Shown: positions 9,481 through 20,279 of the stretch, piece after piece
Layout of the letters: each line of letters opens with the position of its first letter
Position numbering within the stretch: position 1 is the first letter of the stretch
Source: Undaria pinnatifida
Lineage: Eukaryota; Sar; Phaeophyceae; Laminariales; Alariaceae
Assembly (NCBI GenBank): GCA_012845835.1
Contig: JABAKD010000023.1
Span: forward strand, 17,352,751 to 17,416,750
Direction: 5' to 3'
DNA: 64,000 nucleotides
Translations under genes and position numbers: made by a program
The notes under the pieces: model-generated
Seen by the model: only the letters and a program-made list of their open reading frames with translations
What the model was told of the DNA's origin: nothing
Databases searched by the model: none

Positions 9481-10849
9481 AACTGCGCCCGAAGGGGCAG
9501 GGGCTCTGAGCTATTTCTGCTTGACGAGAGGCGCGATTCTTCCGTAAATTTACGGGAATAGCGTCCAGCTGATCAGCATGGAGGCCGTGGAGTCACCACT
9601 GGCCCGTTGCGCAGTATCGGATCTTCTTCCTGTGTCACTGGGGCAGACGTAGCCTGAAACACGAGGGTTAGCGTATTAAAAGACGAAGCAGGGTCCGTAG
9701 ACCCTGTGGGCGTCTTCTGGAGCGGGGCTCGGGCAAAGCAATAATATTTTTACCCGAGGAGGCTCTCTTCCGTTATGTCTCTTGGAGAAGGGAGACGAGG
9801 TAGCTAATCTTGTCGACTCCTCCTTGATGGAAAGAAAGGACAGAGCGCCCGCTGTTATCGCGAGCAAACACCGGATCGAGCCTCGCAAAAGATCTCGGTG
9901 TTTTAGTGTTGGCCTTCCCACACCTCAAATCGACCGCCACCTCGTGGTCAGAAAAAATGTTTCGAGGGTCGACCGTCCCACACCTCAAACCGACCGCCAC
10001 CGCCTGGTCAGGGAGAGGGGGGGATGAACACATACGCGTAAAAAGGCGACGCGCCGTCGCCGCAGCTATATTGTTGCGCGGCGCGTGCCTGGGGGGGAAT
10101 CGCGCAAAGCGCAGGCTCCCGTGCCATGGTTGATGGGGGCGGCGTTTGGAGCGCGTACCCCCATTGCTGAGTTTATGCCGCGGCTGTGGGGTACCGCGCC
10201 GGAAGCGCGGTTCCCGTTGCCGAACTCAGACCATGGCCGAGGGGAACGTCGCTGAAAGCGCGCGTTCTCGCCGTCAAAAAAGAAAGAAAAGAAAAAAAAA
10301 TAACCTGGCTGGAGGAAACCACGCTTGAAGCGCTAGTTTGCTAGTTTCCGCCGCCGGTACTACGCCGTAAGAATCGTCCGCAGACGGCGTAGGAGCCCTT
10401 GGGCTCTTGACAGGCAATCTGTGCTGCGTTACTGGACAGGCTAGCAACAGAACACGAGCATCTTCTGAAACCAAAATAGGTACCCCCCGACAGTGTTGTC
10501 GACGGTGCCGTACCGCCGTCGAGCTGTCGATTGCCGTTACGGAAAAACCTTGGCGCCCAAATATATTTTCGCCCGGGTTGTGGGCGGCTCCAAAGCGCAT
10601 TCGAGGAGCAGGAGCGGGGGCAGAAGAGGCGGGCGAGCGCAGGATACCACCATGGTGATCCGACGTGTATGTGGTATCGTTGTGACAGTTTACCTGGCCC
10701 TGATCCTGAAAGATGGCGACGATGTTTCTTGTGGTTGTTCGGGCGAGAAGATTGGTCGTCTCGGCGGTAGCAGACCATGCGTGTGTGTCAACGTCGGTGA
10801 GCGTCATCGTCGCCAAGTTGGCCAAGTTCAGGGTTCAAGCAGCCACTCG
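9481..10849 (-). other. Unassigned minus-strand region of element A between gag and the repeat region
   Basis: Broken minus-strand frames are conserved with element B. They include AVGLRCGTVDPRN (about 9990-9950), HHGGILRSPASSAPAPAPRM (about 10660-10600) and ATAETTNLLARTTT (about 10770-10730). They carry no domain I recognise. The A-rich stretch near 10270-10310 has unequal lengths in A and B. This may be the gag-pol junction. Confidence 0.4.
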
Positions 10850-12915
10850 CACTAATGAAAGGATGCCTACAATGCTTGATTGAATGGTTGTCTTCGTGGC
10901 AGTTGAGGGAAAGCCCCCGGTTTTCTCGGAGGGCATTCGCGTGAGGTGAAAGGAGGCCGCTCCAAAGGGGAGGGTCGTCTGTCTTAAACGAGGCCTTAAC
11001 GGCAAAAACTTCTGCATAATGATGCTCTTCTAGTGGCGAGCAGTTTGATGTGTGGTCAAGCCAAGGGTCAGATGAATCATCGATGGGCGCAACAGTTGAA
11101 TGATGGCTCGATCCCGTCTGCCACGAAAGCGACTGGGGCGGCTCTCGGCCCTGGCCGCGCCCATGATCGGCGGGCCGGGGCCCCGACGGGGCGGATCACC
11201 GCGCTCCCGTCGAGGAAACATGGAGAGAAAAAAAATGTTTCGCCGTTGACGGCAAGTGTCTTGTTTGTCACTAAAAGCCCGCCACATAGCATTCAACGAG
11301 GCGCATGGCCGCGGGTCCGTCGTCTTCGAACCAGGGTACAAAGCAGGCAGGAGAGCCGGAATTTGCTCATTCGCCGCCACCCGAACCACCTCCAACACCA
11401 CATCCGTCCCCGGAGACAAAACACGCTCACTCCCCGTAGCGGTCGGCATAAGTACGCGAAACTCCCGACTGAAATCAGAAAAAGGCATGCCGTTACACAT
11501 TCCAAAAGTATGCAACTTAGTGTAGCCCTCCTTCGTGTTAACCCCGTCGAAATGCGTGATCAGCAGACGCAATAGAAGGGTGAAAGCCTCAGGCCCAGAT
11601 GCTCCTTCTGCCATGGCTCTTGACATTTTTGCCTGCTACCACGACCACCTCGCTGTGGTTCGTGCTCGAGGACGAAGACGAGCGGGAGAAGGTTGACGAG
11701 CCGTCCCACGCTGAACGTCCTTTCGCGCCATTCCTCCGCCGTCCGTTGCCTCCGCCCGAGCTGCGGCAAACTGCCCCGGTTGTTGGACCAAAGTTGCCCC
11801 CTCGGCAGCGCCCTCAGGCACACCAGCATCCGATGCGCTGTTACCCCCGCGGCGGTGGTGGTGGTCGCCACCCTCACCATTTTTGCCGCCACCCCGATGG
11901 TTGCGGTCCTCACGGTTGCGACTGTCGCTGCGTCGCTTTTTCCCCTGGTTTCGTTCTGCCAACTCTTCCTCCGGGGTTCGGCCAAAAGACAGGGTCGGGG
12001 TTCTCGTCATGGGCTATCAGCAGGGCCTTGACGAGGGCAAGGGTCGGGGCGGCTCTCGTCTGTCTAGCATAGGGCGTACAATCCACGCGAGCCCAGGCCG
12101 CTTCCACTGAGGACGTCCGCTTGCCGCGACGCTGGCCACTCTGACGGGAGGAGGGCGCAGGCCGTTTCCACCACCGCGGTTGCCAACGCTGAGGAGAAGT
12201 CTACCCTCGGTGCAGACGCCATGCACACGACGATGCCCTTGAAGAAGGCGTCGTTCTCGGGTCGTGGTCGCTGAGATGCGACACCCTGCGGGCGCGACGA
12301 AGGCAAGGGGGCCGCGGTAGCTCCCGCCGCAGCCGCCGCAACTGATTGGGCGAGGGCTTGTTGCGCCCTCTTCGCTACCAGGGACGCCTCCCGCGCAGCG
12401 GTCTTTGCCTGCTCGATATCTTCGTCAAACTGACGTCGGCGTGCTATCGTCTGGTTGGCGTCGTCGAGCGCCCGCTGGGCCTGCGCCGCCGCGTACGCCA
12501 AGTCCAAGGGGGCGGCATGTGCATCCCGATCCCGAGAGCTCTGGGGGTGGCGCTCTGTCGAGCGCGGAGAGCCCAGGTGGCGGCGGTGGTGCCCTGTCGA
12601 GCGCGGGGGGGGGGCAGCTGGTGGCGCTCCCCCGGGGCTGGCGAGAGCTGGCGTCGAGACGCCCCCGAGTCCGGTGGGGGTTGGTCCGTCTTCTTTTCAG
12701 CGCGAACCGGCGAATCGACCCTCTTAGTTGGTGGGAACGGGTGGAGGTATGGTGCTCCGTTATCTGTCTCGTCACCGGAACCCGCCACTGGTGGTTCCCC
12801 CCGTCTCGAGTCGCGGCATCTCGAGCGAGCTCTCCCTGTCTCGCGGGCATCCAGGTTGGGGTGCGTGGAAGACCTCAGCCTGCCCCGAGTAGCACGCTTC
12901 CTCACTGGTAGACAT
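10850..12915 (-). pseudogene. gag: gag of element A
   Basis: The start chosen is the ATG at 12915 (MSTSEEACY), conserved in B at 40230. The N-terminal part is Pro/Ser-rich. Next comes an Ala-rich helical segment (ALDDANQTIARRRQF, then AREASLVAKRAQQALAQ; about 12470-12330), then a charged Arg/His/Gly stretch (about 12000-11850). The capsid-like region runs from about 11600 to 11250: LLLRLLITHFDG, GMPFSDFSREFRVLM, VVLEVVRVAANEQ, and LNAMWRAFSD. The PFSDF...LM block is shared with C gag. Near 10907-10863 a Cys/His cluster (CHEDNH..KHCRHPF) gives a CX4HX4C spacing that could be a diverged zinc knuckle. Frameshifts separate these parts. Gag would form the particle and package RNA. Confidence 0.8.
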
Positions 12916-13324
12916 GTTGCTTGTTGTCTGTATGGAGGGCAGCGGAAGGAGGGGGTGTGGGGGAAGGTGGCGGGATGGGAACGACGCGTACAAGCTATGG
13001 AGGCAGATGTATTGTTGTGGTGTCGCTGCTGCGAGTAGCGGTATATCTGTGTTTCAGCAAACATCAAGACATGGGCCTCGACTCCGTCCAGCATCAGTGA
13101 TGGTAGCAGCCACGCCAACTAGCCGTATAAAAGGAGTACAGCAGTAAGAAGGTACCAACCATCAAAACCGCAACATAAGAGCAACGCCCAGTCTGACCGT
13201 AGGGTATATGGGTAACGCCCGCACGAACCGCAGTACAAACAGCCAAAATGGACAGCACTGACCCTAACCGCAGTGCAGGGGGTGCAACACAGTATAGGTA
13301 CGTCTGCAGCCATCGCACTTAGAC

Positions 13325-14220
13325 AGGCATCATTTACCCTAGGCGGGGGGGTAGCACAGGGAAGCGTCGCCCAAAACGCTAACGCTCATCGTACCGAAAC
13401 AGGCAGCATTTAACCTAGGTGCAGTGTGGGGGTTATCACAATAAAGGTTCCCCCAACACGCCGACGCTCATCGCACCAAACCAGGCAGCGTTTAACCTAG
13501 GTGTATCGTAGGGGGTAGCACAGTGAAGGGTCGCCCAACACGCCGACACTCATCGTGCCAAAACAGCCAGCATTTGACCTAGGTGTAGTGTAGGGGTGGA
13601 AGCACATTGAAAGGTCGCCCAACACGCTGATACTCATCGCACCAAAACAGGCAGCATTTAACCTAGGTGTAGTGTAGGGGGGTAGCACAGTGAAGGTCAC
13701 CCAACACGCCGACACTCATCGCACCAAAACAGGCAGCATCTAACCTAGGTGTAGTGTAGGGGTGGAAGCACAGTGAAAGGTCGCTCAACACGCTGACACT
13801 CATCGCACCAAAACAGGCCGTGTTTAACCTAGGTGTAGTGTAGGGGGTAGCACAGTGAAGGGTCGCCCAACACGCCGACACTCATCGCACCAAAACAGGC
13901 AGCATTTAACCTAGGTGTAGTGTAGGGGGGTAGCACAGTGAAAGGTCACCCAACACGCTGACACTCATCGCACTAAAACAAGCAGCATTTAACCTAGGTG
14001 TAGTGTAGGGGGTAGCGCAGTGAAGGGTCGCCCAACAACAAAACGGGCAGCATCCGCCCCAACGGTGGTGTAGGGGGGGGGGTAGCACAGTGAAGGATCG
14101 CGCCGCCAACCGTATAAAAACGGGCAGCATCTGCCCCCACAGTAGTGTAGGGGGGGGTAGGACAGTAAAGGTTCGCACACCAACGGTATAAAAACGGGCA
14201 GTATAACCCCCCGAACAAGG
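13325..14220. repeat. About 83-bp tandem array in the 5' leader of element A (9 full and about 3 degenerate units)
   Basis: Each unit contains CAAAACAGGCAGCATTTA, then ACCTAGGTGTAGTGTAGGGG, AGCACAGTGAA, CGCCCAACACGC and GACACTCATCG. CCTAGG occurs nine times between 13340 and 13995. Three weaker units with CGTATAAAAACGGGCAG follow to 14220. The array lies between primer site and gag. Minus-strand frames give a 28-residue repeat (MSVSVLGDLSLCFHPYTTPR type), but unit length varies, so it is probably not coding. Element B has 16 units. Confidence 0.95.
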
Positions 14221-15103
14221 TAGTTTCCCCCGACCGCACTAAAGGGGAACGGTCGCGCCTACAGTAGTGCTGATTGCTGCAGTATCACTGCTGTGTTAAC
14301 AGGTAACGACAATTTCAACCGCACCAAGATGGGGAGTTTCAGCGTTCACTAGGTTCAAGTTCTGGTCACGGGGGGGCCAGACGAAACAAAAACCTCTCGA
14401 ATCGAACTTGCAAGGAGCACTCGCACAGCAGTGGAGGGTGTCAGAGCTGCGGTGCTGTAACTGTGGACACTGGGGCAGTGAAGGGTCGAGCTATGTGGTG
14501 GATGGGCAGGAGCAAAGTAGGCGACTTGGATGCTGTACAGTGACTTATACAGCAGAGAATCCGGCGGTATATGGCAGGCATTGACAGCGAGCCCACTGTG
14601 CTGCACTGTAGTTGGTACCTCTGCAAAAATGATGGTGGTTGAAGCTACGCGACGCACAGCAGTAGTGGAACGCTGTTGATCGAGAAAAATCGGAGAGGGG
14701 TTCGAGGTGCGTCAAATTAGTAGCAGTACTAATTTCGGTAGAAAGGGAGCAGCTGTTTGTTCGACGCACAAGACGGATCGACGTATGTACTGAAACCCAT
14801 ACGATAACGCGTCTACTGGAAAATTCTTTGAACGAAAAAGCCTAAACATTTCACGAGCACCGCCTGTTCCTTCCCAGGTAGGATCACAAGGAAGGAGCCC
14901 CGACATGAGCTTCTAGAGCACGGTGCCCGTAGTCCAAGGGGGTCCCGCGAAGGGTGGTCTGGCTCCGACAGCAAAGGTGTATGCTGGTCGATGGGCTCTC
15001 TCAGCCAGCGAAGGTCATTCGAAGGATTGATTCCAGTATGCTTGTTCGTGGCGTGTCGTGCATATATGCCTCAGAGCCCCAAAGCGCCTAAAAAAAGTAC
15101 AAG
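14221..15103. other. Rest of the 5' leader of element A; no gene recognised
   Basis: Sequence conserved with B (about 42530-43270). It contains an open plus-strand stretch near 14400-14585 including a CCNCGHWGSEGSS peptide, which is antisense to the element. No domain could be assigned. Confidence 0.4.
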
Positions 15104-15469
15104 TTAATGGCCGATCTTGGGGCTTGTGCTGGCAACTCGCGGAGATGTGCTGTGCAACATGCTGGCAGAGCGCCGAGCAAACAAGTCTGATGGGTGGGGC
15201 TCGGGCAGTTTCACTGCGGAGTGGTCTATGACCAGCTGGCAGTGAACTGATGCGACCAAAGGCCGGGACGAGAAGTGTGCTCCGAAGAGCAGCGTCGTCC
15301 GCACGTACTCGGAAGGTATCCTCTGTGTGGTGCGTGCCCAGCAACCTACAGGAGGGACCAAAATCCGAGAAGAGGAGTGTGCTCCGCAGAGCAGTGTCGT
15401 CCGCACGTACTTGGAAGGTGTCGTCCGTGTTGTACGTGCCCGGCGACCAACAGAAGGGGCCCCTGCCAT
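15104..15469 (-). CDS. Leader ORF of element A with two internal repeats (unknown function)
   Basis: A 121-codon minus-strand frame from an ATG at 15469, only about 180 nt inside the 5' LTR. It contains two copies of a roughly 34-residue unit (ARTTRTTPSKYVRTTLLCGA and ARTTQRIPSEYVRTTLLFGA, each followed by H-SSR..V). A Ser/Pro/His-rich tail ends TSPRVASTSPKIGH. The corresponding ATG and frame are kept in B (43671-43273, 132 codons), apart from different ends. Survival of the frame in both copies, in contrast to gag and pol, suggests either real coding or chance retention of a tandem repeat. No family was recognised. It could be a leader peptide, or simply the translation of a repeated structural RNA. 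Confidence 0.4.
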   Translation of the reverse strand: MAGAPSVGRRARTTRTTPSKYVRTTLLCGAHSSSRILVPPVGCWARTTQRIPSEYVRTTLLFGAHFSSRPLVASVHCQLVIDHSAVKLPEPHPSDLFARRSASMLHSTSPRVASTSPKIGH

Positions 15470-15631
15470 CTCACTGCTGTTGTGGTCGCCGTTGTAGGAG
15501 GAAGGGCGCTCCCTCCATTGAGAAGCCACCCGAGAAGAAACAGGGGTTGTGGGCTCGATGGAAAGCAGAAGCAAAATCGCTCGTACGAAAAAAAATCGGA
15601 GAGATTGGAGGAAAGCTGCCACAATAGCATA

Positions 15632-15649
15632 TCAAGCTCGTCGACGCCA
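15632..15649 (-). promoter_or_regulatory. Putative tRNA primer-binding site of element A
   Basis: Two nucleotides inside the 5' LTR, the minus strand reads TGGCGTCGACGAGCTTGA. The leading TGG (pairing with the CCA tail of a tRNA) and position are typical of LTR-retrotransposon primer sites. It is identical in B (43831-43848). The tRNA was not identified. Confidence 0.7.
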
Positions 15650-15651
15650 CA

Positions 15652-15919
15652 TGTTAAATTAAAGGTGGGGGACACAGAGTGCCCCCTGCAGGTCTGCCAA
15701 TTGAGCAGTTCCTCGGAGAGTACTCACTTTCGTTCCTTCGTAGAGATGTAGCTTTATTCGTTTCCACCAGAGCCCGGGATAGCTTCTGAGATCGGAAGCA
15801 CGTGCCTCCGATCTACTTTCTAACTTTCCCGAGTATAAACGCCAACCTTATCATACGAAACCCATCCAAATGATCTCAAATTCGGATACCTACAGGCCTT
15901 TCGAGGCCGTATCTTAACA
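15652..15919 (-). repeat. 5' LTR of element A
   Basis: 268 bp, TGTTAAATT...CTTAACA, with 5-bp terminal inverted repeats TGTTA/TAACA. The E-box palindrome is present with one mismatch (15790-15813). It differs from the 3' LTR at about nine sites plus one 1-bp indel (about 3.4%). Flanked outside by CATG. Confidence 0.95.
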
Positions 15920-17991
15920 CATGCAATACTTTCCCTGGTTCTCACTGACCACCAACTACTTGCGACGGTTGTACCAGAGGGGCATCGTCCGGCACTGCAA
16001 CACTACTACTTGACTGATCTCCTACCGACTGTTTGCTCGCGCGTTCGTTCTGTATGACTTGCGACGGGTGCTGCAATAGAGGTATCACCTTTCGTCTGAA
16101 AAGGTTTCTGAATGACGGGGGATCCTTAACCCAAAATCGTCGAAAATAGACAAAAAAAAATTGCGTGATTTTTTCGTTGTGTATCTAGTAATAGGCCATG
16201 AGATTTTTCATCCGGTAGCGGTTATATTTTCCTACAAATCGGTTTTTGGAGAGGTCTTAAGCTCCCAGGTTGGGGAAAACTTGGAACCAAAGTGGTGCAC
16301 CTCTATCGTAGCACGCGTCTTGCCATGCTCTAACAGATTTTCCGTTGGTGGTAAGAAGAGCTGTCCTCAATTCTCTCTCCCCCACCGTAAAATCAAGTCG
16401 GGGTCCAGATATTTCAGCCCAACCCGTTGGCTCGGCTATCTGCATAGAATGCACGTCACTCGCATCGATCAAATAGACACCGATATCTGTAGGGTCGAAC
16501 AAGCGGGCATCAGGGTGATTATCAGCTTCCGTGGCCGGCAATGGCAAACGCGGTAACAAATCTGCATTACCATTGGCCTTCTCTGGTCGATACTCTAACG
16601 TATAAGAATGTGCACGAAGAATATCATATCTTCGTTGGAGTCGGTTAAAATTCGTCGACAAGCTCTCCAAGTTTTTCAACGTTTGGTGGTCACTCACTAC
16701 AACAAAAGGGATACCATAAAACAACTGTATGCTTTTCTTGACCGCCCACACAATAGCGGCACACTCTAATTCTGTTGCGCTCCAGTTTCGTTCAGTTGGC
16801 ATTGTCGTTCTGCTCAGGGAACCTAAAGGTCTGATAGAATCATCCAATTGTTTCTGTCAATTACTGCTCCCAACCCATCAACGGATGCGTCTGTAATTAA
16901 ACGGGAAGGTCGGTCACCTGACATAGCTGATTTAAAGTCTGGGAAAGCTTAAACGTCTGGGCTCGACAGCCGTTTCATCAAGACTTGAACGATCTCAACG
17001 TGCTCGGTGGTGAACACAAATTTAACGTTATTTTTCAAGAGGTTATTGAGAGGTCGTGTTAAAGTTGCCATTTGTGGTAAAAACTTCCTGTAGTACGAAA
17101 GTGCTCCTAATAATGATCGCAACAGGCTGACGTTCGTTCGGATGAGCAACTTAGTTGAGCAACTTAGTCATAGCCTCTACTTTCCCCGGATTTGGTTCCA
17201 TTCCTTTCGCTGTGACACGATGACCTAGAGATTTGATAACTTTAACGCCTAGATATGCTTTATTTGGCGCCAATTCGAGGTCAAATTTCGTTAATCGTTA
17301 ACAAAATTGGTTCAGATTCTGCACATGTTCTGCTCCACTAGCTGAATAACAGACAATATCATCAATGGATAGCCGAACGCGTTTTAGACTTCACAGACTC
17401 GAGACATGGTGGCTTGAAACCATCCTGGACTGGAAGGTAAACCCATCGGCATTATCGTCCATTCATAAATGCTTTGTTGAGTACACGTTGCTGTCAAAGC
17501 GATAGAATCTTCGTGTATGGAACGCTGGAAAAACCCTTAACCAGATCCGTGCCACTGAAAACGTCTGCGCCGCCAAAGTCTGAAAAAAATATAATCTAGT
17601 CTATTGTCGGTAGGGGCATAACCGGTAGAATAGACTGTTCATTTAGCCTTTTGTAGCTACAAGTTAGCCTGATACGGCCATCAGCGTTAGCAATTACAAC
17701 CAAGGGCGAACACCAATTCGAATACGATCGGCGCAAATTTCCTGCCAAAAGTAATTTGTCTATTTCTGTTTGTACTTTCGCTGCTAACACTGGTGAGTGA
17801 CGATAAGGTCGCTGCTTCACCGGTTGTCCATGTTTCTGCAGTATAATGCGAAACGGATGAAAGGTGACGTGCCCTAAATCAGCGGTATGCTTGGAGAAAC
17901 GATGTGCGTATTTGCATAGTAAGTTTCCAAGATCGTCGATGTCCTTCTCTGTCCATAGATAGGCTCTCTTCAAAGCCAAAGTGGATTCCAC
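15920..17991 (-). pseudogene. Reverse transcriptase-RNase H of element C
   Basis: On the minus strand 17991-17596 carries the N-terminal RT part (ETDLGHVTFHP-like region, VKQRPYRHSPVLAAKVQTEI, NWCSPLVVIANADGRIRLT, SYKRLNEQS). The active-site box reads SIDDIVCYSAS at about 17369-17340, matching the xxDD motif. 17149-16949 is the thumb and connection (LLGALSYYRKFLPQMATL). 16847-16257 is RNase H: ATELECAAIVWAVKK, VVVSDHQTLKNL, and ANGNADLLPRLP. Several stops and frameshifts occur between 17590 and 17150. 16256-15920 is a Ser/Gln/Val-rich linker whose frame runs into the insertion site of element A. RT and RNase H would copy and degrade element RNA. This is the only Ty3-type RT in the window. Confidence 0.9.
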
Positions 17992-17999
17992 GCAAGTAC

Positions 18000-20279
18000 G
18001 CGGGTGCCATATTCCATAACCGTATAACAGCTGCTCTCTGTGAGGGATTTAAACTAGTCAGTATGGTCTGTGGTGGTTAATCGCCAGGTACTACAGAGCT
18101 AGGACCACTGCTTCTTACAACAGCACTTACTTGCTCAACTTTGGTTGGTAAAATTTCAGCGTCTCCCGATTGACTCTGTACTAATTCTGAACCGCCTACT
18201 CGTAATTTATATGGCTATGCACAAGATAGAAAGCTTTCCGCATTCAACCTTTTCAATGGGGTTTCTGACACACCCGCCTCAACGATATCCTCTTGTGGGA
18301 ACCAACCCTCACCGAAACGAATATAGTAAGAGCCTGCGGGGGCTGCTGTTCCATCCGGTTTTGTAGAAGCAACTCTCACCCAAGACATAGCGTTAGGCAG
18401 CCTGTGCTTACTACTGGCGACGCGCACAACTACTCGACTGCCGTTCTTTTCGTCAATGGTGCCAACGGCATTGTGTGTCCAATTGTTAAGGCGGTGATCA
18501 CTTGCTACTGATCCACCATCTTTCCCAACAAAAGTGACTAGCGTTTCGGAAGAATTGAAATATCGGTATGTTCTTGTAGGAAAAAATGACCAGCTTTCTC
18601 GACATAACAAAACCGATGTAGACATGGCTTTGTCTGGTACTTTGTAAGCATGGACAACTTGACAAACAGTAAGTGACCGCAGTACTCCACGGGATTTTGT
18701 CTCAGAACTACCTAGCTGTACTTTGAGTTGGACGTGATTAGAGGTAACTATAGGTATACCATGGAAGCCACCTCAGGTTTTCTGTTGAAGTTTTGTCAAA
18801 TCAGCATGAGATACAGCACAACAAGCTAACATACGCGACCACACCTTCTCTTGAATAAACGATGCTGGCCTTCCGTGGCTAACAAAGCTGTGCAGAGTTG
18901 CATTCTCAGCGCTTTGGTTCCCGCGAACAGTTGCGCTCCTGTCGTATGACGCTGTCTATCGAGCACCAACCGCTCTCGTGAATTCCAATAAATAGTCAGC
19001 GCGCTCTCCTTGGCACAAACGTACACGTTTTGGAGGGAACACGGAGACAGAGAGATCAGAAGTACCTTCCCTCGCGGAAGAGTCAAGAGCGTGGATACTG
19101 ACATGGAGTCTGTCAAGATTTGAGAAACTCCCGCCACTAGTACTATTTTTGGTATTACTGTCTTCTGGTGCTGTATCCTAGTCAGCATATTAGAAAGCCG
19201 AGCTCCTGTTAGATGAATTAACAGTGAGTGGTACTGTCCCCTTGTGGGGCTAGCGTGAACTCATCCAGACTTTCATCTACTGTACTCAACCTGTGTTGAG
19301 TGTGTAAAACACGGTCTCTACTTGACCCAAGATCAAAGCTACTCAACCTGTTCACATTCTGTACTTCGTGGTCAACGTGCGACCCAAGATTAAAGCTATC
19401 CTTTTCGCTTTGAAGATCCTGTAATTCATGGTCTACTTGCGACCTAAGATCACACTTGCCCGAAGAACCGACACACTTTCCTCTTCATGTGCCAGTGGAA
19501 TACGCGAAGAACTGGGGGTGCCTTTGCCGGGGCAACACCAAATACTCCTATGTTTCGTTGACCTTGTTCCTGACACGGCGCGTGCGCTCGAAATTTCTAG
19601 AGCATGCGTCCACTTCGGTTGATCAGCCGAAGGGGGTGCGCAAACCCGTACAGTAGTTTGCTTGCTCACTGATATACTCGGTACGTCCTTACCACTTCGA
19701 AATCTTGCAACAATCCAGGACCTATTTTGATCGTTACTGCGTTCCGGACGGCCAAATCGCGTCGCATGATTACAAACAACATGATTTGTGCAGAGAAGAT
19801 ACGTTAAATTTACGCTCGAAGGCTGGTCTGGGATAATTACTTCCGTCCCTACCTGGAAGGCGAAAAGAAACTCTACGACTACTCTTACCGTTCTCAGATA
19901 TATATCATCCTGCCTCTTGGGGCCAATGGCACAACGTTTGTTGCCAGCGGCGCCAACGTGCTTCCACTTCCTGTGGTGATCCATCCCTAACCGAGGGATG
20001 TATCAGACCCGGACGGTTTAAGAATTTGGAGGGGCAATCTCTTGCAAAGTGGTGCTCGGCGAAACAAGTCATGCAGCGGGGTCCAAACGATTTACGACCA
20101 GCATCTCGCTGCTCCTTAGAATCGAATGAAATTTAAAACGGGAAGTCATTTGCGTTGTTAGATCTACCCGATGTGGTATTTCCCTACTGTAAATACGTGG
20201 CCGAAATCATCGTGGTCCCCAAAATAATCGTCCGACGCCACCGACATCACCCCGGCGTGCTGCCTACCACGGTATCCCG
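18000..20279 (-). other. Uncharacterised interval of element C between gag and RT
   Basis: Minus-strand open pieces at 18625-18215, 19188-18826 and 19984-19433 are separated by stops. Their composition is protein-like in places (SRVVVRVASSKHRLPNAMSW, FQVGTEVIIPDQPSSVNL), but I do not recognise a protease active site (D[ST]G). In Ty3 elements the aspartic protease would lie here. Confidence 0.4.

Larger units (their letters stand above)
3490..15919 (-). mobile_element. LTR retrotransposon A: chromodomain integrase plus NADAR-like domain, no RT found
   Basis: A 12.43-kb element bounded by direct LTRs (3490-3758 and 15652-15919) that start TGT and end ACA. It is flanked by a CATG duplication (3486-3489 and 15920-15923). 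Coding is on the minus strand, so 15652-15919 is the 5' LTR. Contents in transcript order are primer site, leader ORF (15469-15104), tandem array (14220-13325), gag (12915-10850), repeat region (9480-8885), NADAR-like domain (8846-8365), linker (to 7096), integrase (6924-5341), chromodomain and Tudor-like tail (to 4615), and 3' UTR. LTR divergence is about 9 substitutions in 268 bp. RT and RNase H motifs were not found. Element B is a second copy of the same architecture. Confidence 0.95.

Noticed and set aside
9782-10133. Short plus-strand frames with a PTPQTDRH-type repeat
   Set aside because: Antisense to a conserved minus-strand region and built on a local duplicated motif; no coding support.
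12346-13038. 230-codon plus-strand frame (and the matching 279-codon frame at 39538-40377)
   Set aside because: Antisense shadow of the GC-rich gag N-terminal region; the minus-strand frames have the conserved ATG and gag-like composition.
13325-14220. CRISPR-like appearance of regularly spaced repeats
   Set aside because: The whole 83-bp unit repeats with no unique spacers, the genome is eukaryotic, and the array is part of an LTR retrotransposon leader.
14400-14585. Plus-strand peptide CCNCGHWGSEGSS in both A and B, reminiscent of a zinc knuckle
   Set aside because: Antisense to the element, lacks the full CX2CX4HX4C spacing, and no ATG-led frame of useful length is shared.
16257-18000. 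RT of element C as the missing RT of element A
   Set aside because: It lies outside the LTRs and target duplication of A and belongs to the element into which A inserted.
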